A stretch of DNA of 64,000 bases from JACVRW01 sp963811055 (GTDB lineage: Bacteria; Actinomycetota; Thermoleophilia; Solirubrobacterales; Thermoleophilaceae), in contig CAWEPQ010000001.1 of NCBI GenBank assembly GCA_963811055.1, forward strand, positions 248,001-312,000. The letters are read 5' to 3'. The notes under the pieces are model-generated. The model had not been told where the DNA came from and did not search any database. It saw only the letters and a list, made by a program, of their open reading frames with translations. Position 1 is the stretch's first letter; every line of letters starts with the position of its first letter. Made by a program: the position numbers and the translations under genes. Shown piece by piece: positions 1 to 7,358 of the stretch.

Positions 1-1
1 G

Positions 2-1534
2 GCGATGCCGGGGATCACCGACGTGGCGATCATCCCGCACACTCCGAACGTGCCCGGCGGGGTGGCCGTGAGGGCCGCGACCTTCGGGCAGTGCATCGAC
101 GCGATCCGCGCCCTGAGCGTGGATTGGGGCCCGGGCTCGGCGGACGGCAAGTCGGACGCGACCGTGCTCGCGGACCTCGCGAAAGCCGAGCTTCCGATGG
201 CGCCGCCGGTGAACGTCCTGGCGAAGACGGTCGAGCGCAAGTTCACCTTCCACTTCCGCCCGGGGGACCCGCTCGAGACGAACACCGCGATCGCGGACGT
301 CAGGCCCGACCGGGCTGAGATCTGGTCCAGCCTCAAGACCCCGATCTGGGCCCAGGAGCAGATCGCCCTCGACCTGGGGCTCCCGATCACCAGCGTGAAG
401 GTGCACGTGACCGAGGGCGGAGGGTCCTTCGGCCGCCATCTGTTCGCCGACGCCGCCTTCGAGGCCGCCGCGATCTCGCAGAAGCTCGGCAAGCCGGTCA
501 AGCTGATGTGGCATCGCACGGACAACTTCCGGCAGGGACGCGTGCACCCGATGACCACCTCCCGGGTCAGGGCCACCCACCTGGCCGGGAACGTGCTCGC
601 CTTCGAGCAGCGCAACACGGCGGTGGCCACCGACTGGGGCCACGGGTTCGGCGAGGTGATCAGCGCCCTCGGAGCCACGCCGCCCGGCGCGAACCTGGGG
701 TACTCGCAGGCGATCTTCAACCTCACCGCCAACGTGCCCTACGACTTCGGCGTGGTCACCCAGCTGCTCAACGAGATCTACGAGCGGAACACCTTCAACA
801 CGAGCGCCGTTCGCAACGTCTACAGCCCCGACGTCACGACCCCGCGGGAGCTCTTGATCGACGAGCTGGCCAAGGCGATGGGCAAGGACGCCTACCAGTT
901 CCGGCGCAGCTTCCTGAGGGACGCCCGGATGCGCGCCGTGCTCGACAAGGTGGCTCAGGTGGGGAACTGGGGCCGTGCGATGCCGGCCGGCACAGCCCAG
1001 GGGCTCGGGGTCCACCGCGAGTACAAGGGCTACTGCGCCTGCCTCGTCGAGATCGACTGCAGGCCGGCCACGGTCAACCGGCGCATTCCCAACGCCTACA
1101 CGGGACCGCGCGTGACCAAGGCCGTGTGCGCGATCGACGTGGGCCTGCCGGTCAACCCGCTCGGCCTCGAGGCCCAGATGATGGGCGGGATCATGGACGG
1201 CATCGGTCAGGTGCTGAGCTACAGCCTGCACCTCAAGGACGGCCACTTCCTGGAGGGCAGCTGGGACGCCGCCTTCTACACGCGCCAGTGGAACACGCCC
1301 GGGGATCTTCAGGTGATCGTCATGCCGCCGACCACGGACGAGCCCGGCGGCGCGGGTGAGTTCTCGGTGGCGCCGTCGATGGCCGCCACGGCGTGCGCGT
1401 ACGCCCGCGCGACCGGCGCGGTGCCCACGACCTTCCCCGTGAACCACGGTCGCGCGGACCTGGGCTTCACACCGCCCCCGACAGTGCCGCCCGTGCCCGC
1501 GTCGCCCACCGACGGTCTTCAGAAGACCTACTAA
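2..1534 (+). CDS. Molybdopterin-binding large subunit of a molybdenum hydroxylase (5'-truncated by window edge)
   Basis: This is the C-terminal part of a xanthine oxidase-family large subunit, closest in character to isoquinoline 1-oxidoreductase beta, which hydroxylates N-heterocycles or oxidises aldehydes using a molybdenum-cytosine dinucleotide cofactor. About 510 residues are visible against roughly 700-750 for the family; the reading frame is open to the left edge, so the true start lies outside. Supporting motifs are EGGGSFGRHLFADAAFEAA (molybdopterin contact region) and, near the C-terminus, GGAGEFSVAPSMAATACAYA, which carries the conserved catalytic Glu of the family. The protein ends with a Pro-rich tail. 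The [2Fe-2S] subunit follows 9 bases downstream, the usual arrangement for the two-subunit enzymes. The substrate is not predictable. Confidence 0.9.
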   Translation, partial: AMPGITDVAIIPHTPNVPGGVAVRAATFGQCIDAIRALSVDWGPGSADGKSDATVLADLAKAELPMAPPVNVLAKTVERKFTFHFRPGDPLETNTAIADVRPDRAEIWSSLKTPIWAQEQIALDLGLPITSVKVHVTEGGGSFGRHLFADAAFEAAAISQKLGKPVKLMWHRTDNFRQGRVHPMTTSRVRATHLAGNVLAFEQRNTAVATDWGHGFGEVISALGATPPGANLGYSQAIFNLTANVPYDFGVVTQLLNEIYERNTFNTSAVRNVYSPDVTTPRELLIDELAKAMGKDAYQFRRSFLRDARMRAVLDKVAQVGNWGRAMPAGTAQGLGVHREYKGYCACLVEIDCRPATVNRRIPNAYTGPRVTKAVCAIDVGLPVNPLGLEAQMMGGIMDGIGQVLSYSLHLKDGHFLEGSWDAAFYTRQWNTPGDLQVIVMPPTTDEPGGAGEFSVAPSMAATACAYARATGAVPTTFPVNHGRADLGFTPPPTVPPVPASPTDGLQKTY

Positions 1535-1543
1535 GGAGCGCCC

Positions 1544-2020
1544 GTGCCCCAGCACACGTTCATCCTCAACGGCAAGCGCGTGAGCGTCGACTGTCCCGGC
1601 GACGTGCGGGTGCTGTGGGTGCTCAACGACCTGCTCGGAGTGCATGGTCCGAAGTACGGCTGCGGCGTCGGGGTCTGCCAGGCCTGCACGTGCCACATCA
1701 ACGGCAAGGCGTTCAACGCCTGCTCGGTGCCCGTGTCCCAGATCAAGGCCACCGACAAGATCACCACGATCGAGGGCCTGGCCGCGAGCGTCGGCAAGCC
1801 GCTCCATCCCGTGCAGCAGGCCTGGCTGGACAACGACGTGGCGCAGTGCGGCTACTGCCAGCCCGGCCAGATCATGGCGGCCACCGCGAAGATCAAGCAG
1901 ATCAAGGCCCAGGGCCGGAGCGTGACCGACGCGGACCTGGACGAGATCCGCAACGTCTGCCGCTGCGGCACCTACCCCCGCATCCGCAAGGCCGTGAAGG
2001 AAGCCGCCGCCAAGATGTAG
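1544..2020 (+). CDS. [2Fe-2S] small subunit of the molybdenum hydroxylase
   Basis: This 158-residue protein carries two [2Fe-2S] clusters that pass electrons away from the molybdenum subunit. The plant-ferredoxin cluster uses C40, C45, C48 and C60 (CGVGVCQAC then C60), and the C-terminal helical cluster uses C102, C105, C139 and C141 (CGYCQPGQ and CRCG). All eight ligands are present, so it should be functional. The GTG start is chosen because AAGGAG at 1533-1538, which overlaps the TAA stop of the large subunit, is correctly spaced; this also implies translational coupling. There is no FAD subunit next to the pair, as in isoquinoline 1-oxidoreductase (IorAB) enzymes, which use other electron acceptors. 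Confidence 0.95.
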   Translation: MPQHTFILNGKRVSVDCPGDVRVLWVLNDLLGVHGPKYGCGVGVCQACTCHINGKAFNACSVPVSQIKATDKITTIEGLAASVGKPLHPVQQAWLDNDVAQCGYCQPGQIMAATAKIKQIKAQGRSVTDADLDEIRNVCRCGTYPRIRKAVKEAAAKM

Positions 2021-2039
2021 TCCTTGTAGGGTCGCGGCC

Positions 2040-2486
2040 ATGAGCCCGATCGAGCGGATGTGGCCGGTCCTGAAGCCGCTCATAAAGCTGCACACCCGGC
2101 TCTACCGCGCGACCGGCGGGCGGATCGGTCACCACCTGCCACTCAACCCGCCGGTGCTGCTGCTCGACCATGTGGGCGCCAAGAGCGGAGCCAGGCGCAC
2201 CAGCGCGATCGGCTATGTGCCGGACGGCGAAAACCTCATCCTGGTGGCGTCGAGGGGCGGGCATTCCAAGAACCCGGCCTGGGTCTACAACCTGCGGGCC
2301 AACCCCGACGTGACGATCCAGATCCGCTCCGAGCGGCGATCCATGCGCGCACACGAAGCGGTGCCCGAGGAGCGGACGCGCCTCTGGCCGAAGGCCGTGG
2401 CGGCCTACAAGGGCTACGAGAGCTACCGGCGGCAGACCGAGCGCGAGATCCCGATCTTCCTGCTGCAGCCCGCACCAGCTAGTTGA
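2040..2486 (+). CDS. Deazaflavin (F420)-dependent nitroreductase-family protein (Ddn-like)
   Basis: This 148-residue protein belongs to the Ddn/DUF385 family of split-barrel flavin/deazaflavin oxidoreductases. The hallmark segment GAKSGARRTSAIGYVPDGE is followed by LILVASRGGHSKNPAWVYNL and NPDVTIQI. In the family, F420H2 reduces quinones or xenobiotics. It follows the molybdenum hydroxylase by 19 bases on the same strand and could share its transcript. Its last bases overlap the convergent B12-binding gene by 8 bases. F420 use is inferred from the family rather than seen directly. Confidence 0.9.
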   Translation: MSPIERMWPVLKPLIKLHTRLYRATGGRIGHHLPLNPPVLLLDHVGAKSGARRTSAIGYVPDGENLILVASRGGHSKNPAWVYNLRANPDVTIQIRSERRSMRAHEAVPEERTRLWPKAVAAYKGYESYRRQTEREIPIFLLQPAPAS

Positions 2487-3168
2487 GTCGCGCGCGGCGG
2501 ACGAGCCCGTCGGCGGCGTCCACCACGCCGGCCACGCTCCGCTCCACGACCACGCGCGGGTGGACCCCGAGGTTCGGCGGGACGCTGGCTCCGCCGAGTA
2601 TGAGACCGATGTCCACACCCGCTCCGGTGACCGCGTCCACCGCCGCCGGCACGCGTTCGCCGGCCTCGGGCATGGTCGCGGAGAGGGCGAACAGCGCGGG
2701 ATTGTGATCCGAGACGATGGCCCCGAGCGCACTCGTGGGCACGTCGGCGCCGAGCGTCAGGACCTCGTAGCCGGCCGACTCGAGCAGCTTCGCCGCCATG
2801 TCGAGCCCGAGCACGTGTTGCTCGCCCTCCACCGCCGCGAGCATTGCCCGGTGCTCGGCGCGACGGGCCGGCAGCCGCGCCAGCTCGTGTGCGAGCACCA
2901 GCACCCGGGTGGTGATCTGGGTGGCCAGGTGCTCGTGCGCTTCGCCGATCTCGCCCGCGGCCCAGAGCTGGCCGATGCGATGCATGGCCGGACCGATCAC
3001 CAGGTGGTAGAGCATCGCCTCGCCGAGCGTCAGCTCGAGCGCCTCCTGCGCGACCTCCTCGGCCGCCCCGGTGTCGCCCGCGAGGAGCGCTACGCCGAAG
3101 CGGTCCGAGAGGGCCTCGGCCAGCAGGCGCTTGCGGAACTCGTCGCGTCCGCGGTCCACGCCCGCCAC
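2479..3168 (-). CDS. Stand-alone cobalamin-binding sensor with CarH-type W-x9-EH motif
   Basis: This 229-residue protein has a four-helix capping domain (about residues 10-100) and a Rossmann B12-binding domain (about 105-225). W69 followed by nine residues and E79-H80 (WAAGEIGEAHEH) is the signature of the photosensory CarH/LitR branch, where these residues pack against the upper axial ligand of adenosylcobalamin. In the lower half, E116-x-H118-x2-G121 stands for the classic D-x-H-x2-G; H118 would ligate cobalt, and LTLGADVP completes the fold. No DNA-binding domain is present, unlike CarH. It starts with GTG 16 bases after the MarR gene's stop on the same strand, so the two probably form an operon. 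The likely role is light or B12 sensing that controls the MarR partner, analogous to AerR acting on CrtJ; that is inference. Confidence 0.85.
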   Translation of the reverse strand: MAGVDRGRDEFRKRLLAEALSDRFGVALLAGDTGAAEEVAQEALELTLGEAMLYHLVIGPAMHRIGQLWAAGEIGEAHEHLATQITTRVLVLAHELARLPARRAEHRAMLAAVEGEQHVLGLDMAAKLLESAGYEVLTLGADVPTSALGAIVSDHNPALFALSATMPEAGERVPAAVDAVTGAGVDIGLILGGASVPPNLGVHPRVVVERSVAGVVDAADGLVRRARLN

Positions 3169-3184
3169 GCTACGCCTTCGGCCG

Positions 3185-3667
3185 TCACTGCGCCGGCCCG
3201 CCGCTCACACGGCCCGGGCGCAGCGGCCGCACATGCGTGCGGACCTTCTCGAGCGCGCGCGAAAGCGCCTCGAAATCCTTGGCTGACAGCTGATCTGAGA
3301 AGTGGCGGCGTATCCCGTCGCGGTGGACGACGCGGGCGGCTCGGAGGGCCTTCCCGCCACCCGGTGTGATGAAGACCAGCACGCGGCGGCGATCGTCAGC
3401 GGGGCGCTCGCGACGCACGAAGCCCGCCTTTTCCATGTTGTCGATCACGCGCGTGAGTCCGCTCTTGCTGTGGAGGATGCGATCGGCGAGCTCGTTCATC
3501 GGCAGGCCGTCCTTCGCGTCCTCGAGGTGGACGAGCACGTCATACCAGCGGATCGACATTCCCTCCGCGGCCACCAGCTCCACCTCGAGGATGTCGGTCA
3601 GCGCCCAGGAGCACTCGATGAACACCCGCCAGGCGTGCGCTCCGGGAAACGGCTCAGGACTTGACAT
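3185..3667 (-). CDS. MarR-family transcriptional regulator
   Basis: This 160-residue winged-helix protein has its recognition helix around SKSGLTRVIDNMEKAGFV and its wing around RPADDRRRVLVFITPGG, both typical of MarR. The ATG at 3667 is followed by a conserved-looking N-terminal helix. It is the first gene of an apparent operon with the cobalamin-binding protein downstream and is divergent from the small ABM-like gene at 3770. The 102-base divergent region holds an inverted repeat at 3718-3737 that could be its operator. The C-terminal dimerisation helix is present. The ligand is unknown; coupling to the B12 protein suggests light or cobalamin status. Confidence 0.93.
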   Translation of the reverse strand: MSSPEPFPGAHAWRVFIECSWALTDILEVELVAAEGMSIRWYDVLVHLEDAKDGLPMNELADRILHSKSGLTRVIDNMEKAGFVRRERPADDRRRVLVFITPGGGKALRAARVVHRDGIRRHFSDQLSAKDFEALSRALEKVRTHVRPLRPGRVSGGPAQ

Positions 3668-3717
3668 GGAAAGCTCCGATATGCAACTGTTCGCTTTCGT
3701 TTATTTCTAAAGCGGAT

Positions 3718-3737
3718 CGATGCAAATCGTAGCATCG
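3718..3737. promoter_or_regulatory. Candidate operator between MarR and divergent gene
   Basis: The sequence CGATGCAAATCGTAGCATCG is an inverted repeat with 6-base arms and an 8-base spacer. It sits in the divergent region between the MarR gene and the gene at 3770, a normal place for a MarR operator. The base composition here is clearly more AT-rich than the surrounding genes, as expected for promoters. No second copy was noticed nearby. Confidence 0.4.
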
Positions 3738-3769
3738 CGCATCGGCCGCTCGTCCTAAGGGGAGGCAGC

Positions 3770-4039
3770 ATGAGCACCATCTTCGTCCGCCACGACGTCG
3801 CCGACTTCGACACCTGGAAGCCTGGCTACGACGAGCACGGCGCGGTCCGCCGCGACTACGGGCTGTCCGACGCGGGTCTGTACCGCGACGACGAGAACCC
3901 GAACTCGGTCACGATCGTCCTGACCACCGACGACCCCGGCCGTGCCCGCGAGTTCATCGCGTCGGACGATCTGCGCGAGACGATGTCGAAGCTCGGCGTG
4001 GTCTCACAGCCGGACGTCTGGATCACGAACGCCGCTTGA
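3770..4039 (+). CDS. Small dimeric alpha/beta-barrel (ABM/cyclase-like) protein
   Basis: This 89-residue protein starts with ATG behind a strong ribosome binding site (AGGGGAGG at 3758-3765). The pattern FVRHDVADFDTWKPGYDEH, then TIVLTTDDPGRAREFIASD, matches small ferredoxin-fold proteins related to antibiotic biosynthesis monooxygenases and polyketide cyclases, which often handle reactive organic molecules. No catalytic residue can be assigned. It is divergent from the MarR/B12-sensor operon and is the natural first candidate for its regulation. A strong hairpin follows the stop codon. Confidence 0.75.
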   Translation: MSTIFVRHDVADFDTWKPGYDEHGAVRRDYGLSDAGLYRDDENPNSVTIVLTTDDPGRAREFIASDDLRETMSKLGVVSQPDVWITNAA

Positions 4040-4047
4040 CGCAAGAA

Positions 4048-4075
4048 GGCCGGCGGCGCCTGGGCGCCGCCGGCC
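4048..4075. terminator. Bidirectional hairpin terminator
   Basis: GGCCGGCGGCGCC (4048-4060) and its perfect complement (4063-4075) form a 13-base stem with a minimal loop between two convergent genes. The run of T residues is weak (CCTTGTTGG), which is common in high-GC actinobacteria. It would serve both the gene ending at 4039 and the YceI gene ending at 4098. Confidence 0.75.
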
Positions 4076-4097
4076 CCTTGTTGGGGATCGGGAGGTC

Positions 4098-4655
4098 CTA
4101 CGCCTGCTTGACGGCGGAGATGTCGAGCGCGAGCTTGACCTTGTCCGACACCAGCATGTTGCCGCTGCCGAGCGCCTGGTTGAAGGTCATGCCGTAGTCG
4201 CCGCGGTTCAGCTGGCCGGTGACCTCGAGGCCCACGCGCTCGTTGCCCCACGGGTCCTCCTCGGTGCCCGTGACCTCTGCCTTCAGCGTGATCTCGCGGG
4301 TCACACCGTGGAGCGAGAGGTCGCCCGTGATCTCGAAGGTGTCCTCGTCCACCGAGGCGATCTGCTTCGACTCGAACGTGATGTGCTCGTACTGCGCCGC
4401 GTCGAAGAAGTCGGCGGACCGTAGGTGGTCGTCGCGCTTCTCCTCGCTGGTGTTCACCGAGTCGACCTTCACGAGGCCCCTCGCGGTGACCGCATCGAGA
4501 TCCTCGCCCACCTCGAGGCTTCCCTCGAACTCGGCGAAGTGACCACGCACCGTGGCGATCCCAAGGTGCTTGACCTGAAACTCGACCCGGGAATGGGACG
4601 GGTCCACGTTCCAGGTGCCGGTGGCTACGGGTGTGGCTGCGGCGATGGTGCTCAT
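4098..4655 (-). CDS. YceI-family isoprenoid-binding lipocalin-like protein
   Basis: This 185-residue protein has the YceI beta-barrel pattern: GTWNVDPSHSRVEFQVKHLG at the N-terminus, then VRGHFAEFEGSLEVGE, HEHITFESK-like strands and LSLHGVTREITLKAEV. Members bind polyprenyl chains or other long lipids, often in response to stress. No signal peptide is evident, so it is probably cytoplasmic. The ATG has an AGGAG ribosome site (4661-4665 on the complement). A promoter with TTGCTG (4729-4734) and TACGCT (4706-4711) at 17-base spacing lies upstream and is interleaved with three copies of a palindrome that also precedes the adjacent MarR gene, so repression by that MarR is likely. Confidence 0.93.
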   Translation of the reverse strand: MSTIAAATPVATGTWNVDPSHSRVEFQVKHLGIATVRGHFAEFEGSLEVGEDLDAVTARGLVKVDSVNTSEEKRDDHLRSADFFDAAQYEHITFESKQIASVDEDTFEITGDLSLHGVTREITLKAEVTGTEEDPWGNERVGLEVTGQLNRGDYGMTFNQALGSGNMLVSDKVKLALDISAVKQA

Positions 4656-4680
4656 TTAGTCTCCTGACGAAGGTGATTGC

Positions 4681-4692
4681 TTGCTAGCGCAA
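4681..4692. promoter_or_regulatory. MarR operator-like palindrome 1 (yceI promoter)
   Basis: TTGCTAGCGCAA is a perfect 12-base palindrome downstream of the predicted transcription start of the YceI gene. It matches the site at the MarR/MFS divergent promoter except in one half. Confidence 0.6.
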
Positions 4693-4694
4693 AC

Positions 4695-4706
4695 TTGTTA
4701 GAGCAA
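4695..4706. promoter_or_regulatory. MarR operator-like palindrome 2 (yceI promoter)
   Basis: TTGTTAGAGCAA differs from TTGCTAGAGCAA at 5302-5313 by one base. It touches the -10 hexamer (TACGCT on the complement, 4706-4711), so a bound repressor would block the promoter. Confidence 0.65.
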
Positions 4707-4734
4707 GCGTAGCAGGGAATAGTTGCGGCAGCAA
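4706..4734 (-). promoter_or_regulatory. Predicted yceI promoter with a third palindrome over the -35
   Basis: On the complement, TTGCTG (4729-4734) and TACGCT (4706-4711) are separated by 17 bases, a good vegetative promoter for a high-GC genome. TTGCGGCAGCAA at 4723-4734 is a weaker copy of the same TTGC-n4-GCAA palindrome and covers the -35 element. Confidence 0.55.
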
Positions 4735-4782
4735 CCATCCACTCGGCGAACGCCGAGCATCACCGCGATACGGAGAGGTCGA

Positions 4783-5298
4783 TCAGGCGCAGTCGGAGGC
4801 GGCGCCCGGCGAGAAGCGGGCGAAGATCGAGGCCAGGACCTCCACCTCCGCCGGCTCCAACCGGTCGAAGAAGCGCTCCTCCACCCCGGCGAAGTGCGTG
4901 CTCTGCGCGGCGCGCAGGAGCTCCAGCCCCTCGTCGGTGAGGTACGCGTTCTTGGCGCGGGCGTCGGAGGGGCACGGACGTCGTTCCACCAGTCCGCGCA
5001 GCTCCAGGGTGTCCGTGATGCGCGACACCCGGCTCACGCTCAGGCCGGCCAGGCCGGCGAGGTCGGTGAGGCGAAGCATTCGCCCGTCCGCGGCCGCGAG
5101 CCGGCCCAGCAGCTCCACGCCGCTCAGGCCGAGGCCGTGCTCGGCCTCCAGCTCTGCCTCCAGCTCCCGTGTCAACCGCTTGTGGGTCTCGAGCATCCCG
5201 ATCCACGCATCCGCGTGGGTCTCGGACCACGACCTGATCCCATCGTCACCGACGAGGGTGCGGCACTTAGCAGCGGTTTCTTCAGGAGTCAGGGCCAT
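4783..5298 (-). CDS. MarR-family transcriptional regulator controlling YceI and MFS genes
   Basis: This 171-residue protein has a MarR winged helix: LTDLAGLAGLSVSRVSRIT, then LVERRPCPSDARAKNAYLTDEG for the wing. The ATG is followed by an N-terminal helix. It sits between a divergent MFS exporter and the downstream YceI gene. Just 3 bases before its ATG is TTGCTAGAGCAA, a perfect palindrome that recurs in the YceI promoter. This is the classical layout of an autorepressing MarR that de-represses an efflux pump when a toxic ligand binds. No ribosome site precedes the ATG, so a leaderless transcript starting near the operator is plausible. Confidence 0.93.
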   Translation of the reverse strand: MALTPEETAAKCRTLVGDDGIRSWSETHADAWIGMLETHKRLTRELEAELEAEHGLGLSGVELLGRLAAADGRMLRLTDLAGLAGLSVSRVSRITDTLELRGLVERRPCPSDARAKNAYLTDEGLELLRAAQSTHFAGVEERFFDRLEPAEVEVLASIFARFSPGAASDCA

Positions 5299-5301
5299 TG
5301 G

Positions 5302-5313
5302 TTGCTAGAGCAA
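5302..5313. promoter_or_regulatory. MarR operator in the MarR/MFS divergent promoter
   Basis: TTGCTAGAGCAA is a perfect palindrome (TTGCT/AGCAA arms) between the ATG of the MarR gene (5298) and the GTG of the MFS gene (5344). A TATACC at 5330-5335 could be the -10 of the MFS gene, giving a start close to its GTG. The shared motif with the YceI promoter supports a local regulon. Confidence 0.7.
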
Positions 5314-5343
5314 GCTTACCGCTTGCCGGTATACCCCGTCCTC

Positions 5344-6726
5344 GTGAGCGCCCTCGATGAACCCACGCCGCCCGCGTCGACCGTCGCGGTCGCCCTCCTC
5401 TCGCTGGCGGTGGGAATCGTCCTCGCGGACTCGGCGATCGTCACGCTCGCGTTGCCGAGCATCCTGCGTGAGCTCGACGCCGAGGTGTCCGAGGTCGCGT
5501 GGGTCCTCACGGGCTTCAACCTCGCGCTCGCGCTGGCCGCGGTACCTGCCGCGAGGATCTGCACCCGCGGGGGCGCGGGCTACGCGGGCGCGGTCGGACT
5601 CGTCGCGTTCGCGGCGGCGTCGGCCGCCTGTGCACTCGCCGGCTCGCTCGAGGTCCTCATCATCTCGCGTGTCGGGCAGGCGATCGGCGGCGCGCTCGTG
5701 ATCGCGTCCTGCCTCGAGCTCCTCGTCGCGGCCTCGCACGACGAACGCCGAGGCGCAGCCCGGTGGGCCGCCGCCGGCGTTGCGGGGTCCGCGATCGGGC
5801 CGGTGGTCGGCGGCCTGATGACCGAGACGATCAGCTGGCAGTCCATCTTTATCGTCCAGGTGCCGCTCGTGCTCCTCGCGCTGCCGGTAGCACTCCACCT
5901 GCGCTCGAGCGTCGAGCGGCACGACGGCCCGTCCGATCGCCCGGACATCCCGGCGAACATCGCGCTCGCGCTCGTCTCGGCCGCGCTGACCGCCGCGTTG
6001 TTCCTCCTCGTCCTGCTGCTCGTCGAGGGATGGAGCCGCTCGCCGGCGCTCGCCGCCGTCACGGTCACGGCGATCCCCCTCGCCGCGGTCGCCGCCGGTC
6101 CACTCGCCCGTGCGCTGAGGGCCGGGATTCGCGCCGAGGCGATCGCCGGGTCGGTCCTCGTCGGTGGTGGGCTCGCCTGCCTTGGCCTGTTGCCGGACGC
6201 GACCCCGGTCTGGACGATCCCGCCGCAAATCCTCGTCGGGCTGGGCCTCGGGCTGACCGTCGCCTCGCTGACCCAGTCGGCACTCAAGGACCGGGTGCCG
6301 CGCGCGCTCCACGGCGGCTGGACGATCGCGGCGCGTCACGGCGGGATCGTGGTGGGCCTCGTGATCCTCACGCCGATCTTCACTTCCGACCTCAGGGACG
6401 CGCAGCGCCCCGCGCAGGAGGCCATCGCCGCGCAGGTGCTCGACTCGGGCCTGCCGGCGACGAGCAAGCTCAAGCTCGCCGAGGGCCTCGGCGCCCAGCT
6501 CGAGGCGGAGGACGGCCGCGTGCCCGACCTCGACATCGCGTTTCAGAATGCCCAGCTACCGGAGGAGCAGACCACGCAGGCCGAGGCGCTCGAGGCCGGC
6601 CTCGACGACCAGCTCGAGCGAGCGGCGACCCGGGCGTTCCGCGCCGCGTTCCTGGCCGCCGCGGCGCTCGCACTCCTCGCGATCCTCCCCGCCCTGTTCC
6701 TGCGCGAGGACGCAACCCCGGCATGA
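5344..6726 (+). CDS. MFS drug/metabolite exporter (DHA2/EmrB-like)
   Basis: This 460-residue membrane protein has about 12 hydrophobic segments, starting with the segment VALLSLAVGIVLADSAIVTL. GSAIGPVVGGLM matches antiporter motif C of drug/H+ antiporters. An unusual charged stretch of about 80 residues lies before the last membrane segment. The start is placed at GTG 5344 because everything before it in frame is incompatible with a membrane protein and overlaps the divergent MarR gene. A TATACC box 9 bases upstream suggests a nearly leaderless message. It overlaps the next gene by ATGA. Substrate export under control of the MarR protein is inferred. Confidence 0.9.
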   Translation: MSALDEPTPPASTVAVALLSLAVGIVLADSAIVTLALPSILRELDAEVSEVAWVLTGFNLALALAAVPAARICTRGGAGYAGAVGLVAFAAASAACALAGSLEVLIISRVGQAIGGALVIASCLELLVAASHDERRGAARWAAAGVAGSAIGPVVGGLMTETISWQSIFIVQVPLVLLALPVALHLRSSVERHDGPSDRPDIPANIALALVSAALTAALFLLVLLLVEGWSRSPALAAVTVTAIPLAAVAAGPLARALRAGIRAEAIAGSVLVGGGLACLGLLPDATPVWTIPPQILVGLGLGLTVASLTQSALKDRVPRALHGGWTIAARHGGIVVGLVILTPIFTSDLRDAQRPAQEAIAAQVLDSGLPATSKLKLAEGLGAQLEAEDGRVPDLDIAFQNAQLPEEQTTQAEALEAGLDDQLERAATRAFRAAFLAAAALALLAILPALFLREDATPA

Positions 6727-7358
6727 ACTCCCGCGGCTTCGCCATCGTGGCCGCCGCGCTCGTCCTCAGTGGCGGGCTGCTCGGCGTCCAGCTTGCCAGC
6801 GGCGGCGCCGACTTCGTCCCCCAGCGCGCCGCCGACCCCTGCCAGGACCGCGTCCGGACGGGCCGGGACGATCTCGAGGGCCTGGCGGAGACCGTCGTTC
6901 TGACCGGCCTCGACGAGGCCGCCTGCAAGTTGGGCATCAGCCGCGAACGGCTCCTGCTCGCCTTGCCGTCCGAGGAGGACCGCGCCGAGCTCGCACGAGA
7001 GACCGGCACCGACGAACGCGGGCTCGCGCGTGCGATCAAGGACGGCATGAGCACCGGCGTCGACCGACTCGAGAAGGCCGGCCGGCTGCCGAATATGTCG
7101 GCCCTCCTGCCGTCGGTCGCCGACCAGCTTGGAATCCCGAAAGGCCTCGCCGGCCTGATCCCCGACAGCCTGGTCGACGAACTGCTCCCGACCGCCGGCG
7201 TGCTGCGCCGGTCGCTCAAAAGGATCGACGTGAACACCGTCTTCGCCGACCTCGATGATGGCGAATCGCTCGAGCCGATCCTCCGCGATGCACTCGTCCA
7301 AGGTGCGATCGACGAGGCCAAGGCACAGATCAAGGATGCACTCCCCGGTCCGCTCTAG
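6723..7358 (+). CDS. Hypothetical exported protein coupled to the MFS exporter
   Basis: This 211-residue protein is not recognised as a known family. The ATG overlaps the stop of the exporter gene (ATGA at 6723-6726), so translation is coupled. The N-terminus (residues 5-25, FAIVAAALVLSGGLLGVQLA) is a signal peptide or membrane anchor. The rest is mostly helical and acidic, rich in Leu, Asp and Glu, without repeats or a lipobox Cys. A single Cys pair (C41 and C72, in DPCQDR and EAACKL) might form a disulphide. Its position suggests an accessory or periplasm-facing partner of the exporter. Confidence 0.75.
   Translation: MNSRGFAIVAAALVLSGGLLGVQLASGGADFVPQRAADPCQDRVRTGRDDLEGLAETVVLTGLDEAACKLGISRERLLLALPSEEDRAELARETGTDERGLARAIKDGMSTGVDRLEKAGRLPNMSALLPSVADQLGIPKGLAGLIPDSLVDELLPTAGVLRRSLKRIDVNTVFADLDDGESLEPILRDALVQGAIDEAKAQIKDALPGPL

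Noticed and set aside
4723..5343. N-terminal extension of the MFS exporter frame
   Set aside because: It overlaps the MarR gene in antisense and is hydrophilic; the exporter starts at GTG 5344.
5305..6339. Antisense frame of 344 residues opposite the MFS exporter
   Set aside because: Almost entirely Arg, Asp, Glu and Gly, with no motif; a shadow frame.
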